Part shown: positions 1-7,351 of the stretch, one piece after another
Layout of the letters: every line of letters starts with the position of its first letter
Position numbering within the stretch: the stretch's first letter is position 1
NCBI RefSeq assembly: GCF_014204495.1
Contig: NZ_JACHLN010000005.1
Coordinates: forward strand, 155,383-219,382
Length of the DNA: 64,000 nucleotides
Origin: Sphingomonas kyeonggiensis
Lineage (GTDB): Bacteria; Pseudomonadota; Alphaproteobacteria; Sphingomonadales; Sphingomonadaceae
Reading direction: 5' to 3'
Made by a program: the position numbers and the translations under genes
The notes under the pieces: model-generated
Databases searched by the model: none
The model's input: the letters and a program-made list of their open reading frames with translations, nothing else
Told to the model about the DNA's origin: nothing

Positions 1-1
1 C

Positions 2-688
2 GGCGGTGCGGCGCATGCCCAGGACCTGTCCGGCGGCGTCGAGCTCGCGACCGACGAGAGCCGTCGCGGCCTCAGCTGGAGCGAAGGGCGGGTGGCGGCA
101 TCGGCGGATGCACTGGTCGCTCTCGGCGCGCTGGAGGCCTCCGCCCGCATCGTCAGCACCCGCGATTCGGCCCGGCATGCCGGCGCCGATGCGGTGGCGG
201 ACCTCGAACTGGGTGCGGCAACCGACGCCGGCCCGTTCCGGCTGCGCGGCCATGTGACCGCCCATGTCTTCACCGGTGCGCGCGAGCGGATGGACTATGT
301 CGAGCTTGGCGGCCGTGCCAGCTACACACTGGGGCCGCTCCAGCTCGGCGCCGGCGCGGTCTATGCGCCGGACCAGCGCGCGATCGGCGGCGACAGTCTC
401 TACGTCTTCGCCTCCGCCAATGCCGGCGTCCCGAGGACACCGCTCTCGGCGTCCGCCTCGGTCGGCCGCTCCACGGGAAGCACCGACGATCCGCTCCGGT
501 CCGCCCGCCTGCGTCCGCTCGGCACCTATACCGACTGGCGGCTGGGGCTGGAGTTCAACAAGTTCCCCTTCACGCTGGGCGTCGACTATGTCGGCACCAA
601 CATCGATCGTGGGGCGACCAGTTCGCCCTTTGCCGATCTCGGCAACAGCGGAGACCGGGTGATGGGGCGCGTGCGGCTGTCGTTCTGA
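2..688 (+). CDS. TorF-family putative porin, 5' truncated by window edge
   Basis: Outer-membrane beta-barrel of the TorF / Gcw_chp (TIGR02001-like) type. The frame is already open at the window's left edge, and its first residues (GGAAHAQDLSGGVELATD) look like the end of a Sec signal peptide cleaved after AHA, so only about 20 residues are missing. The rest alternates short amphipathic strands (for example YVELGGRASYTLGPLQLGAG and WRLGLEFNKFPFTLGVDYVG) and ends in a C-terminal Phe (VRLSF), the usual signal for outer-membrane barrel assembly. The length of about 230 residues fits the family, whose members are mostly uncharacterised. An internal ATG at 92 would remove the signal peptide and is not the start. 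It converges with the next gene. Confidence 0.75.
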   Translation, partial: GGAAHAQDLSGGVELATDESRRGLSWSEGRVAASADALVALGALEASARIVSTRDSARHAGADAVADLELGAATDAGPFRLRGHVTAHVFTGARERMDYVELGGRASYTLGPLQLGAGAVYAPDQRAIGGDSLYVFASANAGVPRTPLSASASVGRSTGSTDDPLRSARLRPLGTYTDWRLGLEFNKFPFTLGVDYVGTNIDRGATSSPFADLGNSGDRVMGRVRLSF

Positions 689-703
689 GGCGGGCAGGGC
701 GTC

Positions 704-2050
704 TCAGTGTCCCTCTATCGTCCCCCAGACGCGGCTGAAATCGCGCCTCGCCAGGTCCTGGGGCGAAATCCAGAAGGTGCATTCGCCGACATCGCCGAAC
801 ATCCAGCCGAGCCCGCCGTCCGTGGACAGACTCAACAGGCAGACGGTCGGATCGTTCACGGATAGCGCTTCCTGGGCGGAAGGCGCATGGCCGAGCATCT
901 GCGAGAACTGGACGCCAAACACCGATCCTCCGCAGAACAGCGGCGCCATGATGTCGTAGCTCGAATGGGAGATCAGCGACGCCCGTTCCGGATTGCCGGC
1001 AAAGGCGCGGACGACGGCGGCGCTCGCCTCGGTGATGGCGTTCGATACGATGCCATTGAACGGAAGGCTCGGACGCTTGGGCAGCGACGCGATCCAGGCA
1101 CGGAAATCGGCACGGTCCGCGCCGGCCACCGGATCGCCCGCCGGCTCGCCGCCAGCCCGCGCGATCCAGTCCTGCGCGGCCGACGTCGTGGCGGCGGGGT
1201 CGTCGAAACCGGCCCGGCCCGCCGCGATCTGCACGGTCAGCGCGCGGCAGAAGAAATCGACATGTGACCAGAGCTGCGGAAAGGCATCGGGTGCAGCGTC
1301 GTCGCCGTAGAGCTGCAGCGCGACCGCGGTCGAATGCCCGTTCCATTCCTCCTCGGGGCGGGGCTCCTGCGTCGCGCGGTAATATTCGGCGTCCCGCCTG
1401 CGCTCCAGCATCTCGTCATATGCCTCGACGATCTCCTCGATTTCGCCGGCACGTTCCACCCACGCCGGAAAGCGCGGCTTCCCGAACAGTCGCGCCGGGT
1501 TGAGCTGTCCCCAGTCGAAGGGAGGCGAGATCGCTTCGTGGACAGCGCTTCCGTCCGGCCAGCTATCGAACCGGAGCGGCTGGATCGGCCATTCGACATA
1601 GAGATTGGGGCCGGGTTCGTCGCGGTGAAGAAAGGGCCGTGCGAAGGGCGGCGGATAGAGGCCGCCGATGGGCGGAAGATCGTCCGGAGCAGCCCGTAGC
1701 GGCGTCAGCGCGAAGGCATCCTGGACATAGAGCACCCGGCAGGCTTCCTGCGGCCGATCCGCATCCCAGACCTGCTCGTCATCGCTTCGTCCGAAGAAGA
1801 ACAGCACGCCGCGTTCCGGAAGCGGCGACGGATGGCCGATGTCCGCGCAATCGATCTGGGCAAGGAAATGGAGGGGCACGCCCGACGGCATGCGTGGCCA
1901 TTCATGATGCTCGGGAAGGCGAGGCAGGCCGCCGAACTTGCTGTTGGTCCGCGGCGCGCTGTGCGGCGGATAGGGGCGATGGAGCAGCACGGCGTCCCGG
2001 CGATAGCGGGCCAGCAACTTGTCTATGATCCGCTCGGCTGCCTCGGTCAT
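704..2050 (-). CDS. DUF1963 (YwqG-like) protein
   Basis: Cytoplasmic protein of about 448 residues of the DUF1963/YwqG type. The recognisable N-terminal block is SKFGGLPRLPEHHEWPR, followed by PLHFLAQIDC and GVLFFFG, which are typical of this family (no assigned biochemical activity; YwqG-like proteins often occur near polymorphic toxin loci). The C-terminal half repeats the gel-like beta pattern (HKLLGH-type segment MLGHAPSAQ, GDVGECTFWISPQDL). The ATG at 2050 is preferred over a GTG two codons upstream because GGGGGAG lies 5 nt ahead of it. No signal peptide or membrane segment. It is divergent from the TetR gene and convergent with the porin; nothing in the context indicates a role. Confidence 0.7.
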   Translation of the reverse strand: MTEAAERIIDKLLARYRRDAVLLHRPYPPHSAPRTNSKFGGLPRLPEHHEWPRMPSGVPLHFLAQIDCADIGHPSPLPERGVLFFFGRSDDEQVWDADRPQEACRVLYVQDAFALTPLRAAPDDLPPIGGLYPPPFARPFLHRDEPGPNLYVEWPIQPLRFDSWPDGSAVHEAISPPFDWGQLNPARLFGKPRFPAWVERAGEIEEIVEAYDEMLERRRDAEYYRATQEPRPEEEWNGHSTAVALQLYGDDAAPDAFPQLWSHVDFFCRALTVQIAAGRAGFDDPAATTSAAQDWIARAGGEPAGDPVAGADRADFRAWIASLPKRPSLPFNGIVSNAITEASAAVVRAFAGNPERASLISHSSYDIMAPLFCGGSVFGVQFSQMLGHAPSAQEALSVNDPTVCLLSLSTDGGLGWMFGDVGECTFWISPQDLARRDFSRVWGTIEGH

Positions 2051-2175
2051 CAACACTCCCCCTTTTGCGGCCGACTGCGGATCGGTCGCCCCGGTGAAAG
2101 GCTAGCTTGGGCGAGGGATGCCGACAATGCGCGGAGGGGCCTTCGCGCCATAGCGGATCCGATCGCGCGGGATTA

Positions 2176-2191
2176 TTGACTAATCGTTCCA
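2176..2191. promoter_or_regulatory. Putative TetR operator, copy 1 (autoregulation)
   Basis: The sequence TTGACTAATCGTTCCA matches 12 of 16 positions of a better dyad at 2839-2854 (TTGACTGATCTATCAA), which lies before the SDR gene. It starts 35 bp before the TetR start codon. The TTGACT also resembles a -35 box, with TAATTG 17 bp downstream (2199-2204). Transcription would then begin close to the ATG at 2211, giving a leaderless or nearly leaderless message. Confidence 0.5.
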
Positions 2192-2210
2192 CAATACCTA
2201 ATTGCGATTC

Positions 2211-2795
2211 ATGGCACGACCACGCGAATTCGATCGGGATGCGGCGCTGGAAAAGGCGATGCGCGTCTTCTGGGCCAAGGGCTTTGCCGCCACCTCCACC
2301 GACGACCTGATCCAGGCGATGGGGATCGGCCGGCAGAGCCTGTACAACGCCTTTGGCGGCAAGCAGGATCTCTATCGCGAGGCGCTGGCCGCCTATCAGC
2401 GGGGCACCATCAGCGGGCACCTGAGGCGGCTGGATTCCCGGGCATCGCCGATCGAAGGGCTGTACGAATTGCTGCACGGCCTCACGCCCCAGGACGACGC
2501 CGAGCGTGCGCTCGGCTGCATGGGCGTCGGCTCGGTGAGCGAGTTCGGCACCGGCGATCCGGCGCTGGTCGAGCAGCGCGGCAAGGCGGGCACCTTGCTG
2601 GGCACACGCATCGCCGATCGTATCCGCGAGGGGCAGGGGGCAGGGGAGATCGATCCCGGCCTCGATCCCGTCCAGGCCGCGGCCTTCATCCAGATGACCA
2701 TGACCGGGCTCCAGCTTGCCGCGCGCGGTGGTGCCGGGGCGGAGGATCTCGCCGCCATGGCCCGCTTCGCCGTCGATCGCCTGCGCAAGGGCTGA
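2211..2795 (+). CDS. TetR/AcrR family transcriptional repressor
   Basis: One-component DNA-binding regulator of 194 residues. The N-terminal TetR domain is clear: REFDRDAALEKAMRVFWAKG, then the helix-turn-helix TSTDDLIQAMGIGRQSLYNAF with the typical K-x-x-LY turn. The C-terminal ligand-binding half contains a GCMGVGS segment as in AcrR-type regulators of oxidoreductases. The ATG at 2211 (MARPREFD) is chosen over a TTG three codons upstream, because MARPREFD is the standard start of this subfamily. The SDR gene follows in the same direction after 73 bp, and both promoters carry related TTGACTRATC dyads. The likely role is repression of itself and of the SDR, with an electrophilic or aromatic compound as inducer (inferred). 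Confidence 0.9.
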   Translation: MARPREFDRDAALEKAMRVFWAKGFAATSTDDLIQAMGIGRQSLYNAFGGKQDLYREALAAYQRGTISGHLRRLDSRASPIEGLYELLHGLTPQDDAERALGCMGVGSVSEFGTGDPALVEQRGKAGTLLGTRIADRIREGQGAGEIDPGLDPVQAAAFIQMTMTGLQLAARGGAGAEDLAAMARFAVDRLRKG

Positions 2796-2838
2796 GGCTG
2801 CGGCGTATCGCCGGGGAATATCTTCATTTGCCTAGTTA

Positions 2839-2854
2839 TTGACTGATCTATCAA
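2839..2854. promoter_or_regulatory. Putative TetR operator, copy 2 (before SDR gene)
   Basis: Imperfect palindrome TTGACTGATCTATCAA: TTGA/TCAA outer arms and a GATC centre. It sits 15 bp before the SDR start codon and overlaps the 5' flank of its ribosome-binding site, so a bound repressor would block transcription. It shares the 13-mer TTATTGACTRATC (2836-2848) with the region before the TetR gene (2173-2185). Confidence 0.55.
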
Positions 2855-2868
2855 GAAAGGAAGTCCAG

Positions 2869-3609
2869 ATGAACGTTCAAGCAGGTGACGCGCGCAAGGT
2901 CGCGCTGGTTTTCGGCGGCTCGCGCGGGATCGGCGCCGCCGCGGTCGAGCGGCTGGCGCGGGAGGGCCATGCCGTCGCCTTCACCTATGTCTCGCGGCCC
3001 GATGCGGCCGAGGCGCTGGTCAGCAAGGTTGCGGTGGCCGGGGGCGCGGCACTGGCGATCCAGGCCGACAGCGCCGATCCCGCCGCGATCCGCGCGGCGG
3101 TGGAACAGGCGGTCGCGCATTTCGGCGGTCTCGATACCGTTGTGGTCAATGCCGGCATCCTGCGGCTCGGTTCGGTCGATACGGTCAGCCTGGAAGAGCT
3201 CGACCAGATGATCGCGATCAACATCCGCGGCGTCTACCTCGCGATCCAGGCGGCGATCCCGCATCTGCCTGACGGCGGACGGATCGTCACGATCGGCAGC
3301 AACACAGCGGTGCGCACCGGCCATCCCGGCTCGAGCGTCTACCAGTTCACCAAGGCGGCGGTCGCGGCGATGGTGAAGGGGATCGCGCTCGACCTCGCGC
3401 CGCGCGGGATCAGCGTCAACAATGTCCAGCCAGGGCCGATCGATACCGACATGAATGCCGGCGCGATCGAGATGCTGGCGGAGAAGAGCCCGATGCGGCG
3501 GGTGGGCCGTCCGGCCGAGATCGGCGGGCTGATCGTCTGGCTGGCCGGCCCCGATGCGGGCTACATGACCGGCGAGAGCCTCACCATCGACGGCGGCTGG
3601 GTGCTCTAG
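2869..3609 (+). CDS. SDR family NAD(P)-dependent oxidoreductase
   Basis: Classical short-chain dehydrogenase/reductase of 246 residues. It has the cofactor motif GGSRGIG near residue 15, the NAG structural motif (VVVNAGIL), the catalytic Ser in TIGSNTAV and a YxxxK (YQFTK). The C-terminal PGPIDTDMN and the GGWVL ending are typical of 3-oxoacyl-ACP-reductase-like SDRs. The start at 2869 follows a GAAAGGAAG ribosome-binding site; an upstream in-frame codon at 2839 lies inside the operator and is rejected. The substrate cannot be read from the sequence. The arrangement of TetR followed by an SDR with a shared operator is common for carbonyl or quinone detoxification modules, which is the inference here. 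Confidence 0.9.
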   Translation: MNVQAGDARKVALVFGGSRGIGAAAVERLAREGHAVAFTYVSRPDAAEALVSKVAVAGGAALAIQADSADPAAIRAAVEQAVAHFGGLDTVVVNAGILRLGSVDTVSLEELDQMIAINIRGVYLAIQAAIPHLPDGGRIVTIGSNTAVRTGHPGSSVYQFTKAAVAAMVKGIALDLAPRGISVNNVQPGPIDTDMNAGAIEMLAEKSPMRRVGRPAEIGGLIVWLAGPDAGYMTGESLTIDGGWVL

Positions 3610-3685
3610 GCCAGGCAGGGCGGTGACCTTCCGGTTGCCGCCCGCATGCATTGCTTCGCGGGCCTCGCTACCCTATCTCGGCGCC

Positions 3686-4027
3686 ATGGCAACGCTTACC
3701 CAGCCCGAGATCGGCCTGACCCCGTCCGCCGCGGCCCGTGTCGCGGCGATCGCGACGAAGCAGGGCAAGCCGGCGATCCTGCGCCTTTCGGTCGAGGGGG
3801 GCGGCTGTTCGGGCTTCCAGTACAAGTTCGGCTTCGCCGATGCGGTGGAAGGCGATGACAGCGTGGCGGAGCTCGACGGGGTGAAGCTGGTCGTCGATTC
3901 GATCAGCCTCGATCTGGTGCGCGGCTCGAGCGTCGATTTCGTCGACAATCTCGGCGGCGCGCATTTCACCGTGATCAATCCCAATGCCGCGTCCGGTTGC
4001 GGCTGCGGCACCAGCTTCTCGGTCTGA
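3686..4027 (+). CDS. erpA: Iron-sulfur cluster insertion protein ErpA (HesB/IscA family)
   Basis: A-type carrier that accepts Fe-S clusters from the SUF/ISC scaffold and hands them to apo-enzymes. The 113-residue protein carries the three ligand cysteines of the family: C41 (GGGCSGFQY) and C105/C107 in SGCGCGTSF. The start at 3686 (MATLTQPEIGLT) removes a 21-residue extension of an upstream alternative start and gives the usual length. xthA follows 14 nt downstream on the same strand, so the two are probably co-transcribed; this erpA-xthA pairing is frequent in alphaproteobacteria. Confidence 0.92.
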   Translation: MATLTQPEIGLTPSAAARVAAIATKQGKPAILRLSVEGGGCSGFQYKFGFADAVEGDDSVAELDGVKLVVDSISLDLVRGSSVDFVDNLGGAHFTVINPNAASGCGCGTSFSV

Positions 4028-4041
4028 GGCGGAAGAGACCC

Positions 4042-4815
4042 TTGCCCAAGATCGTCACCTACAATGTCAACGGCATCAAGGCGCGGCTGGAGCGCCTGAC
4101 CGAGTATCTGCGCGAACAGCAGCCCGATGTGGTCTGTCTGCAGGAGCTGAAGAGCTCGGACGAAACGCTCCCGGTGGGGGATTTCGAATCCCTCGGCTAC
4201 GGCGCGGTCTGGCATGGCCAGAAAGGTTTCAACGGCGTCGCGGTGCTGGCCAAGGGGCAGCAGCCGGTCGAGCGCCAGCGCGGGCTCGAGGGCGATCCCG
4301 AGGACGTCCATAGCCGCTATATCGAAGTCGAGATCGGCGAGTTGGTCGTCGCGTCGATCTACCTGCCCAACGGCAATCCGCAGCCGGGCCCGAAGTTCGA
4401 CTACAAGCTCAAGTGGATGGAACGGCTGGCCGATCGTGCCCGCGTGCTGCTCGCCGAGGAGCGGCCGGTGGTGCTGGCGGGCGACTATAACGTCATCCCC
4501 AATGACGACGACACCTTCTCGGTGCGCGCCATGCAGGAGGATGCGCTGATGCAGCCCGAGAGCCGCGAGCGCTATCGCGCGCTGCTCGCCCAGGGCTGGA
4601 CCGATTCGCTGCGTACCCGGTATCCGAGCGGCGGCATCTGGACCTTCTGGGACTATCAGGCGGGCGCCTGGCAGCGTGACGCGGGCTTCCGCATCGATCA
4701 CCTGCTGCTCAGCCCGATCGCCGCCGATCGCTTCCTGGGCGCCGGTGTCGACAAGGAGTATCGCGGCCGCGAAAAGGCCAGCGACCACGCGCCGACCTGG
4801 GTCTCGCTCCGCTAG
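4042..4815 (+). CDS. xthA: Exodeoxyribonuclease III
   Basis: AP endonuclease and 3'-5' exonuclease of base excision repair, 257 residues (family 255-270). The endonuclease/exonuclease/phosphatase fold motifs are in order: YNVNGIKARL, the metal-binding Glu in CLQELK, the catalytic region IYLPNGNPQPGPKFDYK, the GDYNVIP block (Asp/Asn), and the C-terminal RIDHLLLS followed by SDHAPTW with the catalytic Asp-His. The proposed start is TTG at 4042 (LPKIVTYNVNG), 6 nt after GGAAGAG; the frame stays open further upstream into erpA, but those residues do not match the family. It is probably in an operon with erpA. Confidence 0.92.
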   Translation: MPKIVTYNVNGIKARLERLTEYLREQQPDVVCLQELKSSDETLPVGDFESLGYGAVWHGQKGFNGVAVLAKGQQPVERQRGLEGDPEDVHSRYIEVEIGELVVASIYLPNGNPQPGPKFDYKLKWMERLADRARVLLAEERPVVLAGDYNVIPNDDDTFSVRAMQEDALMQPESRERYRALLAQGWTDSLRTRYPSGGIWTFWDYQAGAWQRDAGFRIDHLLLSPIAADRFLGAGVDKEYRGREKASDHAPTWVSLR

Positions 4816-4875
4816 TTCCAACACGCGCGCGGCTCCGACTCGCGGAAGTACACAAAGTACAGGCCAAGAAGCGTT

Positions 4876-4900
4876 TCCGGCCGGCTCCAGGCCGGCCGGA
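4876..4900 (+). terminator. Hairpin after xthA (possible terminator)
   Basis: Nine-base-pair stem TCCGGCCGG / CCGGCCGGA with a 7-nt loop, 60 bp after the xthA stop. There is no T-run, so it may stabilise the 3' end or act with Rho. Confidence 0.4.
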
Positions 4901-5060
4901 TAGCTTGGATTGCGACGCGCTCCGCAACCTTGTTGCGTGCGTGGGATCCTATTCGTCCAACAGCGTCAAAGAGCGGCCGGCACCGCGCCTGGCCGCATGA
5001 GCCAAACAGACGAAATCCTACATTGCAAGCGGCACCGGACGACGCCGGCATGTCCGCCGC

Positions 5061-5099
5061 GTCCGCTTTCGGACGGTGCCATTGTCCGTTTCCGGACGG
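5061..5099. promoter_or_regulatory. Tandem dyads, putative enhancer-binding-protein sites
   Basis: Two copies of one inverted repeat, GTCCGCTTTCGGACGG (5061-5076) and GTCCGTTTCCGGACGG (5084-5099), 23 bp apart. Each has perfect GTCCG/CGGAC arms around a 4-nt centre. They lie roughly 105-145 bp upstream of the sigma-54 -24 element, the usual position of upstream activator sites for NtrC-type activators. The cognate activator is not encoded in this window. Confidence 0.6.
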
Positions 5100-5203
5100 C
5101 GGGTCCGCGAAAATCCCAATATTTGGCGTGTATTACCGTGCTATAGCACGTCATCACTTAGTCATAATAGGCTAAGTCATTGAATTTCCGTAACTCTCAA
5201 AAC

Positions 5204-5218
5204 TGGCACGCCGATTGC
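5204..5218 (+). promoter_or_regulatory. Sigma-54 (RpoN) promoter, -24/-12
   Basis: TGGCACG-CCGA-TTGC matches the sigma-54 consensus TGGCACG-N4-TTGC at every conserved base, with GG and GC separated by exactly 10 nt. The expected start of transcription is near 5230, leaving a leader of about 50 nt before the ATG at 5281. With the tandem dyads upstream it forms a complete-looking activator-dependent promoter. Confidence 0.75.
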
Positions 5219-5280
5219 GAAGCATGGGGCACAGGCGGGAAGGAGCGCCTGTCATGTCTGCAAGTAGAGGAGTTGAGGAT

Positions 5281-5547
5281 ATGATCAGCAAGCCCATCCA
5301 GTCCGCCTGCCTGGCCTTCGCGGCCACCGTTACCCTGGTCGCCGGCGCGGTTTCGCCCGCCATGGCGCGCAGCAATGATCCGGCCAAGGAAGCCCCGAAG
5401 AAGTCCGACGATCAGTCCGACAAGGCGATGCAGAAGAAGTACTGCGTCCAGGGCCCGTCGACCGGCACGATGTTCCCGAAGCGCGAGTGCCACACCCGCG
5501 CCGACTGGATCGCGCTGACCGGCAAGGACCCCCTCAAGAAGGACTGA
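5281..5547 (+). CDS. Small secreted protein with conserved cysteine pair
   Basis: 88-residue precursor. A Sec signal peptide (MISKPIQSACLAFAATVTLV...SPAMA) is followed by a short charged mature chain rich in Lys, Asp and Ser, ending in KYCVQGPSTGTMFPKRECHT. The two cysteines, 16 residues apart, could form one disulfide in the periplasm. The next gene encodes a paralogue with the same C-terminal core (KYC...TGT...K-x-ECxTRADW). Such proteins recur as hypotheticals in sphingomonads and have no known function. The start at 5281 follows GAGGAGTTGAGGAT. Transcription is predicted to come from the sigma-54 promoter at 5204. Confidence 0.8.
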   Translation: MISKPIQSACLAFAATVTLVAGAVSPAMARSNDPAKEAPKKSDDQSDKAMQKKYCVQGPSTGTMFPKRECHTRADWIALTGKDPLKKD

Positions 5548-5645
5548 GCGGCCCCCGCCGTCCCCGTGCGGCGAACGGTCCGCGACGCCCCCTCGCATCG
5601 AACCGTTCGCCCGCTCGTGCCCCCCGATCCCAAGGAATCCCCATC

Positions 5646-5915
5646 ATGACCCGCAAGTCCATTTTCTCCGCCGCAGCTGCCCTGCTGGCTGGTGCAACTC
5701 TCGTCGCCGGTGCCGTCTCCCCCGCCGCCGCTGCCGTGAATGATCCGGTCAAGTCAAAGCAGGAGGTTGCTGCGGCGAAGGCCGACAGCCGCAAATACTG
5801 CATCTATCTTGAAGCTGCGACCGGAACGCGCATCCAGAAGCAGGAATGCCGCACCCGGGCCGACTGGCTCGACCAGGGTGTCGACCCGCTCGAGCTGAAG
5901 AAGCAGGCGCGCTGA
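5646..5915 (+). CDS. Small secreted cysteine-pair protein, paralogue
   Basis: 89-residue precursor with a Sec signal peptide (MTRKSIFSAAAALLAGATLV, cleavage after AAA) and the same C-terminal module as its upstream neighbour: KYCIYLEAATGTRIQKQECR followed by TRADWLDQGVDPL. Signal peptide and core both align with the neighbour (LVAGAVSPA, NDP, KYC, TGT, ECxTRADW), so the pair arose by tandem duplication. It lies 98 bp downstream; no separate sigma-54 site is seen in that gap, so read-through from the upstream promoter is likely. It is followed by two strong hairpins. Function unknown; a periplasmic binding or stress role would be a guess. Confidence 0.8.
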   Translation: MTRKSIFSAAAALLAGATLVAGAVSPAAAAVNDPVKSKQEVAAAKADSRKYCIYLEAATGTRIQKQECRTRADWLDQGVDPLELKKQAR

Positions 5916-5930
5916 AGCCCAGGGAGGGCG

Positions 5931-5965
5931 CCCGCGGCGGCTTTGTAAGCGTTCGCCGCCGCGGG
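5931..5965 (+). terminator. Hairpin after the small secreted protein pair
   Basis: Ten-base-pair perfect stem CCCGCGGCGG / CCGCCGCGGG with a 15-nt loop, 16 bp past the stop codon. There is no T-run. Confidence 0.45.
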
Positions 5966-5992
5966 TAGCGCTCTTCCGGTCCCCAGGCCGGC

Positions 5993-6029
5993 ACCGGCCT
6001 GTTCCCATTGCAACCGGGAACAGGCCGGT
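5993..6029. terminator. Perfect 14-bp hairpin between convergent genes
   Basis: ACCGGCCTGTTCCC (5993-6006) pairs perfectly with GGGAACAGGCCGGT (6016-6029) around a 9-nt loop. It sits between the convergent small-protein gene and the acyltransferase, 24 bp from the latter's stop, so it probably serves as a bidirectional 3'-end element. It does not belong to the REPIN families seen elsewhere in the window. Confidence 0.5.
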
Positions 6030-6053
6030 CGTGGCCGTGCAGGACCGGCGCCG

Positions 6054-7211
6054 TCAGAGCGGCTTCTGGTAGATGACGTACTCGCGGTTGATGCGGGAAT
6101 CGATCGCGCTGGCGATCGCATTCATCCCCTGGTTGTCGTCCAGGATCCAGCCGATCTCGCCGCGGCTCGCGCCATAGGTCTCCACCGCCGCGCGGCGGAT
6201 ATATTCGATCATCATGAAGGCCAGCTGGCTCGCCATGCGCGAGCTCTGCAGCCGCTTGACCACGCCCATCAGCGGCACGCGCGCGGTGCGCGCCTTGGGG
6301 CGCTGTAGCCACAGCAGCAGCTTGGCCCAGCCGAACGGGAGCAGCGAACCCTTGAGCGGCTTCAGCGGCTCGTTGAGATCGGGCAGGGTGACCATGAACG
6401 CCACCGGCTCGCCGTCATATTCGGCGATGCGGATCAGGTCGTTGAACACCAGCGGCTTCAGCTTCTTGCCGACATCGGCGATTTCGGGCGGCGTCAGCGG
6501 CACGAAGCCCCAATTGTCCGACCATGCGTCGTTGAGGATGGCGAGGATGATCTCGGCTTCCTGATCGAACTTCGACTTGTCGACCATGCGCACGTTGATG
6601 CGCTCGTTCTTCTCGCCGGCCGCGACGATGCGCTGGACGAGCGGCGGGAATTGCTGGGTGACGTCGAGCTCATAGGTGAGCAGCTTCTTGGCTTCCTTGT
6701 AGCCCGCCGCTTCGATCCAGGCCTGATAGTGCGCCGGATGATGGCCCATTAGCACGGTGGGGGAGTGGTCATGCCCCTTCACCAGCAGGCCGGGCTCCTC
6801 CCAGATCGACAGGCTGACCGGGCCGAGCGCCTTGGTCATGCCCTTGCCGCGCAGCCAGTCCTCGGCGGCGTTGATCAGCGCCTTGGCGGCGTTCTGGTCT
6901 TCCGCCTCGAACAGGCCCCAGAAGCCGGTGCCTGGGCCAAAGCCCTGTTCCGGCGGCATTTCCAGCGCAAGGAAATCGATGTGCGCCGAGATGCGGCCCA
7001 CCGTCTCCCCGTCGCGCTCGGCGAGGAAATACTGCGCTTCGGCATGGCTGAACCAGCCATTCTTCTTCGGGCTGATCGTCGCCGCCACTTCGTCGCGCAG
7101 CGGCGGCACCCAGTGCGGGTCGTTGCCGTTGAGGCGGTAGGCGATCTCGATGAACTGCTTGGTGTCGCGCTTGGAAGAGACGGGACGGATGCTGAGCGGG
7201 CCGCTGGGCAA
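6054..7211 (-). CDS. GNAT-like acyltransferase, candidate bacterial ceramide synthase
   Basis: About 385 residues with a split GNAT-type fold: an N-terminal part (SIRPVSSKRDTKQFIEIAYR, NGNDPHWVPPLRDEV) and a C-terminal part ending RGEIGWILDDNQGMNAIA. In Caulobacter, ceramide synthase CerS is an N-acyltransferase of this general type that acylates the sphingoid amine. The assignment here rests on general resemblance and on the company of spt, an ACP and a cerR-like gene within 16 kb, so it is a hypothesis. The TTG start at 7211 follows AGAAGGG by 8 nt. A GTG at 7262 is possible but has no ribosome-binding site and lies immediately beside a TTGACA -35-like box. It is divergent from the desaturase. 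Confidence 0.55.
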   Translation of the reverse strand: MPSGPLSIRPVSSKRDTKQFIEIAYRLNGNDPHWVPPLRDEVAATISPKKNGWFSHAEAQYFLAERDGETVGRISAHIDFLALEMPPEQGFGPGTGFWGLFEAEDQNAAKALINAAEDWLRGKGMTKALGPVSLSIWEEPGLLVKGHDHSPTVLMGHHPAHYQAWIEAAGYKEAKKLLTYELDVTQQFPPLVQRIVAAGEKNERINVRMVDKSKFDQEAEIILAILNDAWSDNWGFVPLTPPEIADVGKKLKPLVFNDLIRIAEYDGEPVAFMVTLPDLNEPLKPLKGSLLPFGWAKLLLWLQRPKARTARVPLMGVVKRLQSSRMASQLAFMMIEYIRRAAVETYGASRGEIGWILDDNQGMNAIASAIDSRINREYVIYQKPL

Positions 7212-7351
7212 GGGAAAAGCCCTTCTGTTGGTTTGATTCAGCGCAATGCAGTCTTCCGCCACGGGGCCAGTGTCAAGCGCGGCGTTTCGGGGCGGGAGAT
7301 GCCTCCACCTGACCCCTGGAATGCCACCATAAAGCCACTATCTCCCGCCAA

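Larger units (their letters stand above)
4816..5280. other. 465-bp non-coding regulatory region
   Basis: No credible gene is seen here; the short frames lack ribosome-binding sites and family resemblance. The region holds, in order: a terminator-like hairpin after xthA; two tandem 16-bp dyads (5061-5099); a perfect 14-bp palindrome CGTGCTATAGCACG (5137-5150); a CTTAG-N10-CTAAG inverted repeat around 5157-5176; and a consensus sigma-54 promoter (5204-5218) feeding the small protein gene at 5281. Its right half is clearly more AT-rich than its surroundings. Confidence 0.7.

Noticed and set aside
4910..5175. Short open frames in the region after xthA
   Set aside because: No ribosome-binding sites, overlapping frames on both strands, and the sequence is accounted for by regulatory dyads.
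5931..6029. Possible REPIN or attachment site in two strong hairpins
   Set aside because: Sequences do not match any REPIN family here and occur once; end-of-transcript structures between convergent genes explain them better.
7212..7262. GTG start at 7262 for the candidate ceramide synthase
   Set aside because: No ribosome-binding site, and a TTGACA-like box lies 9 bp ahead, so transcription would begin inside these codons; the TTG at 7211 follows AGAAGGG.
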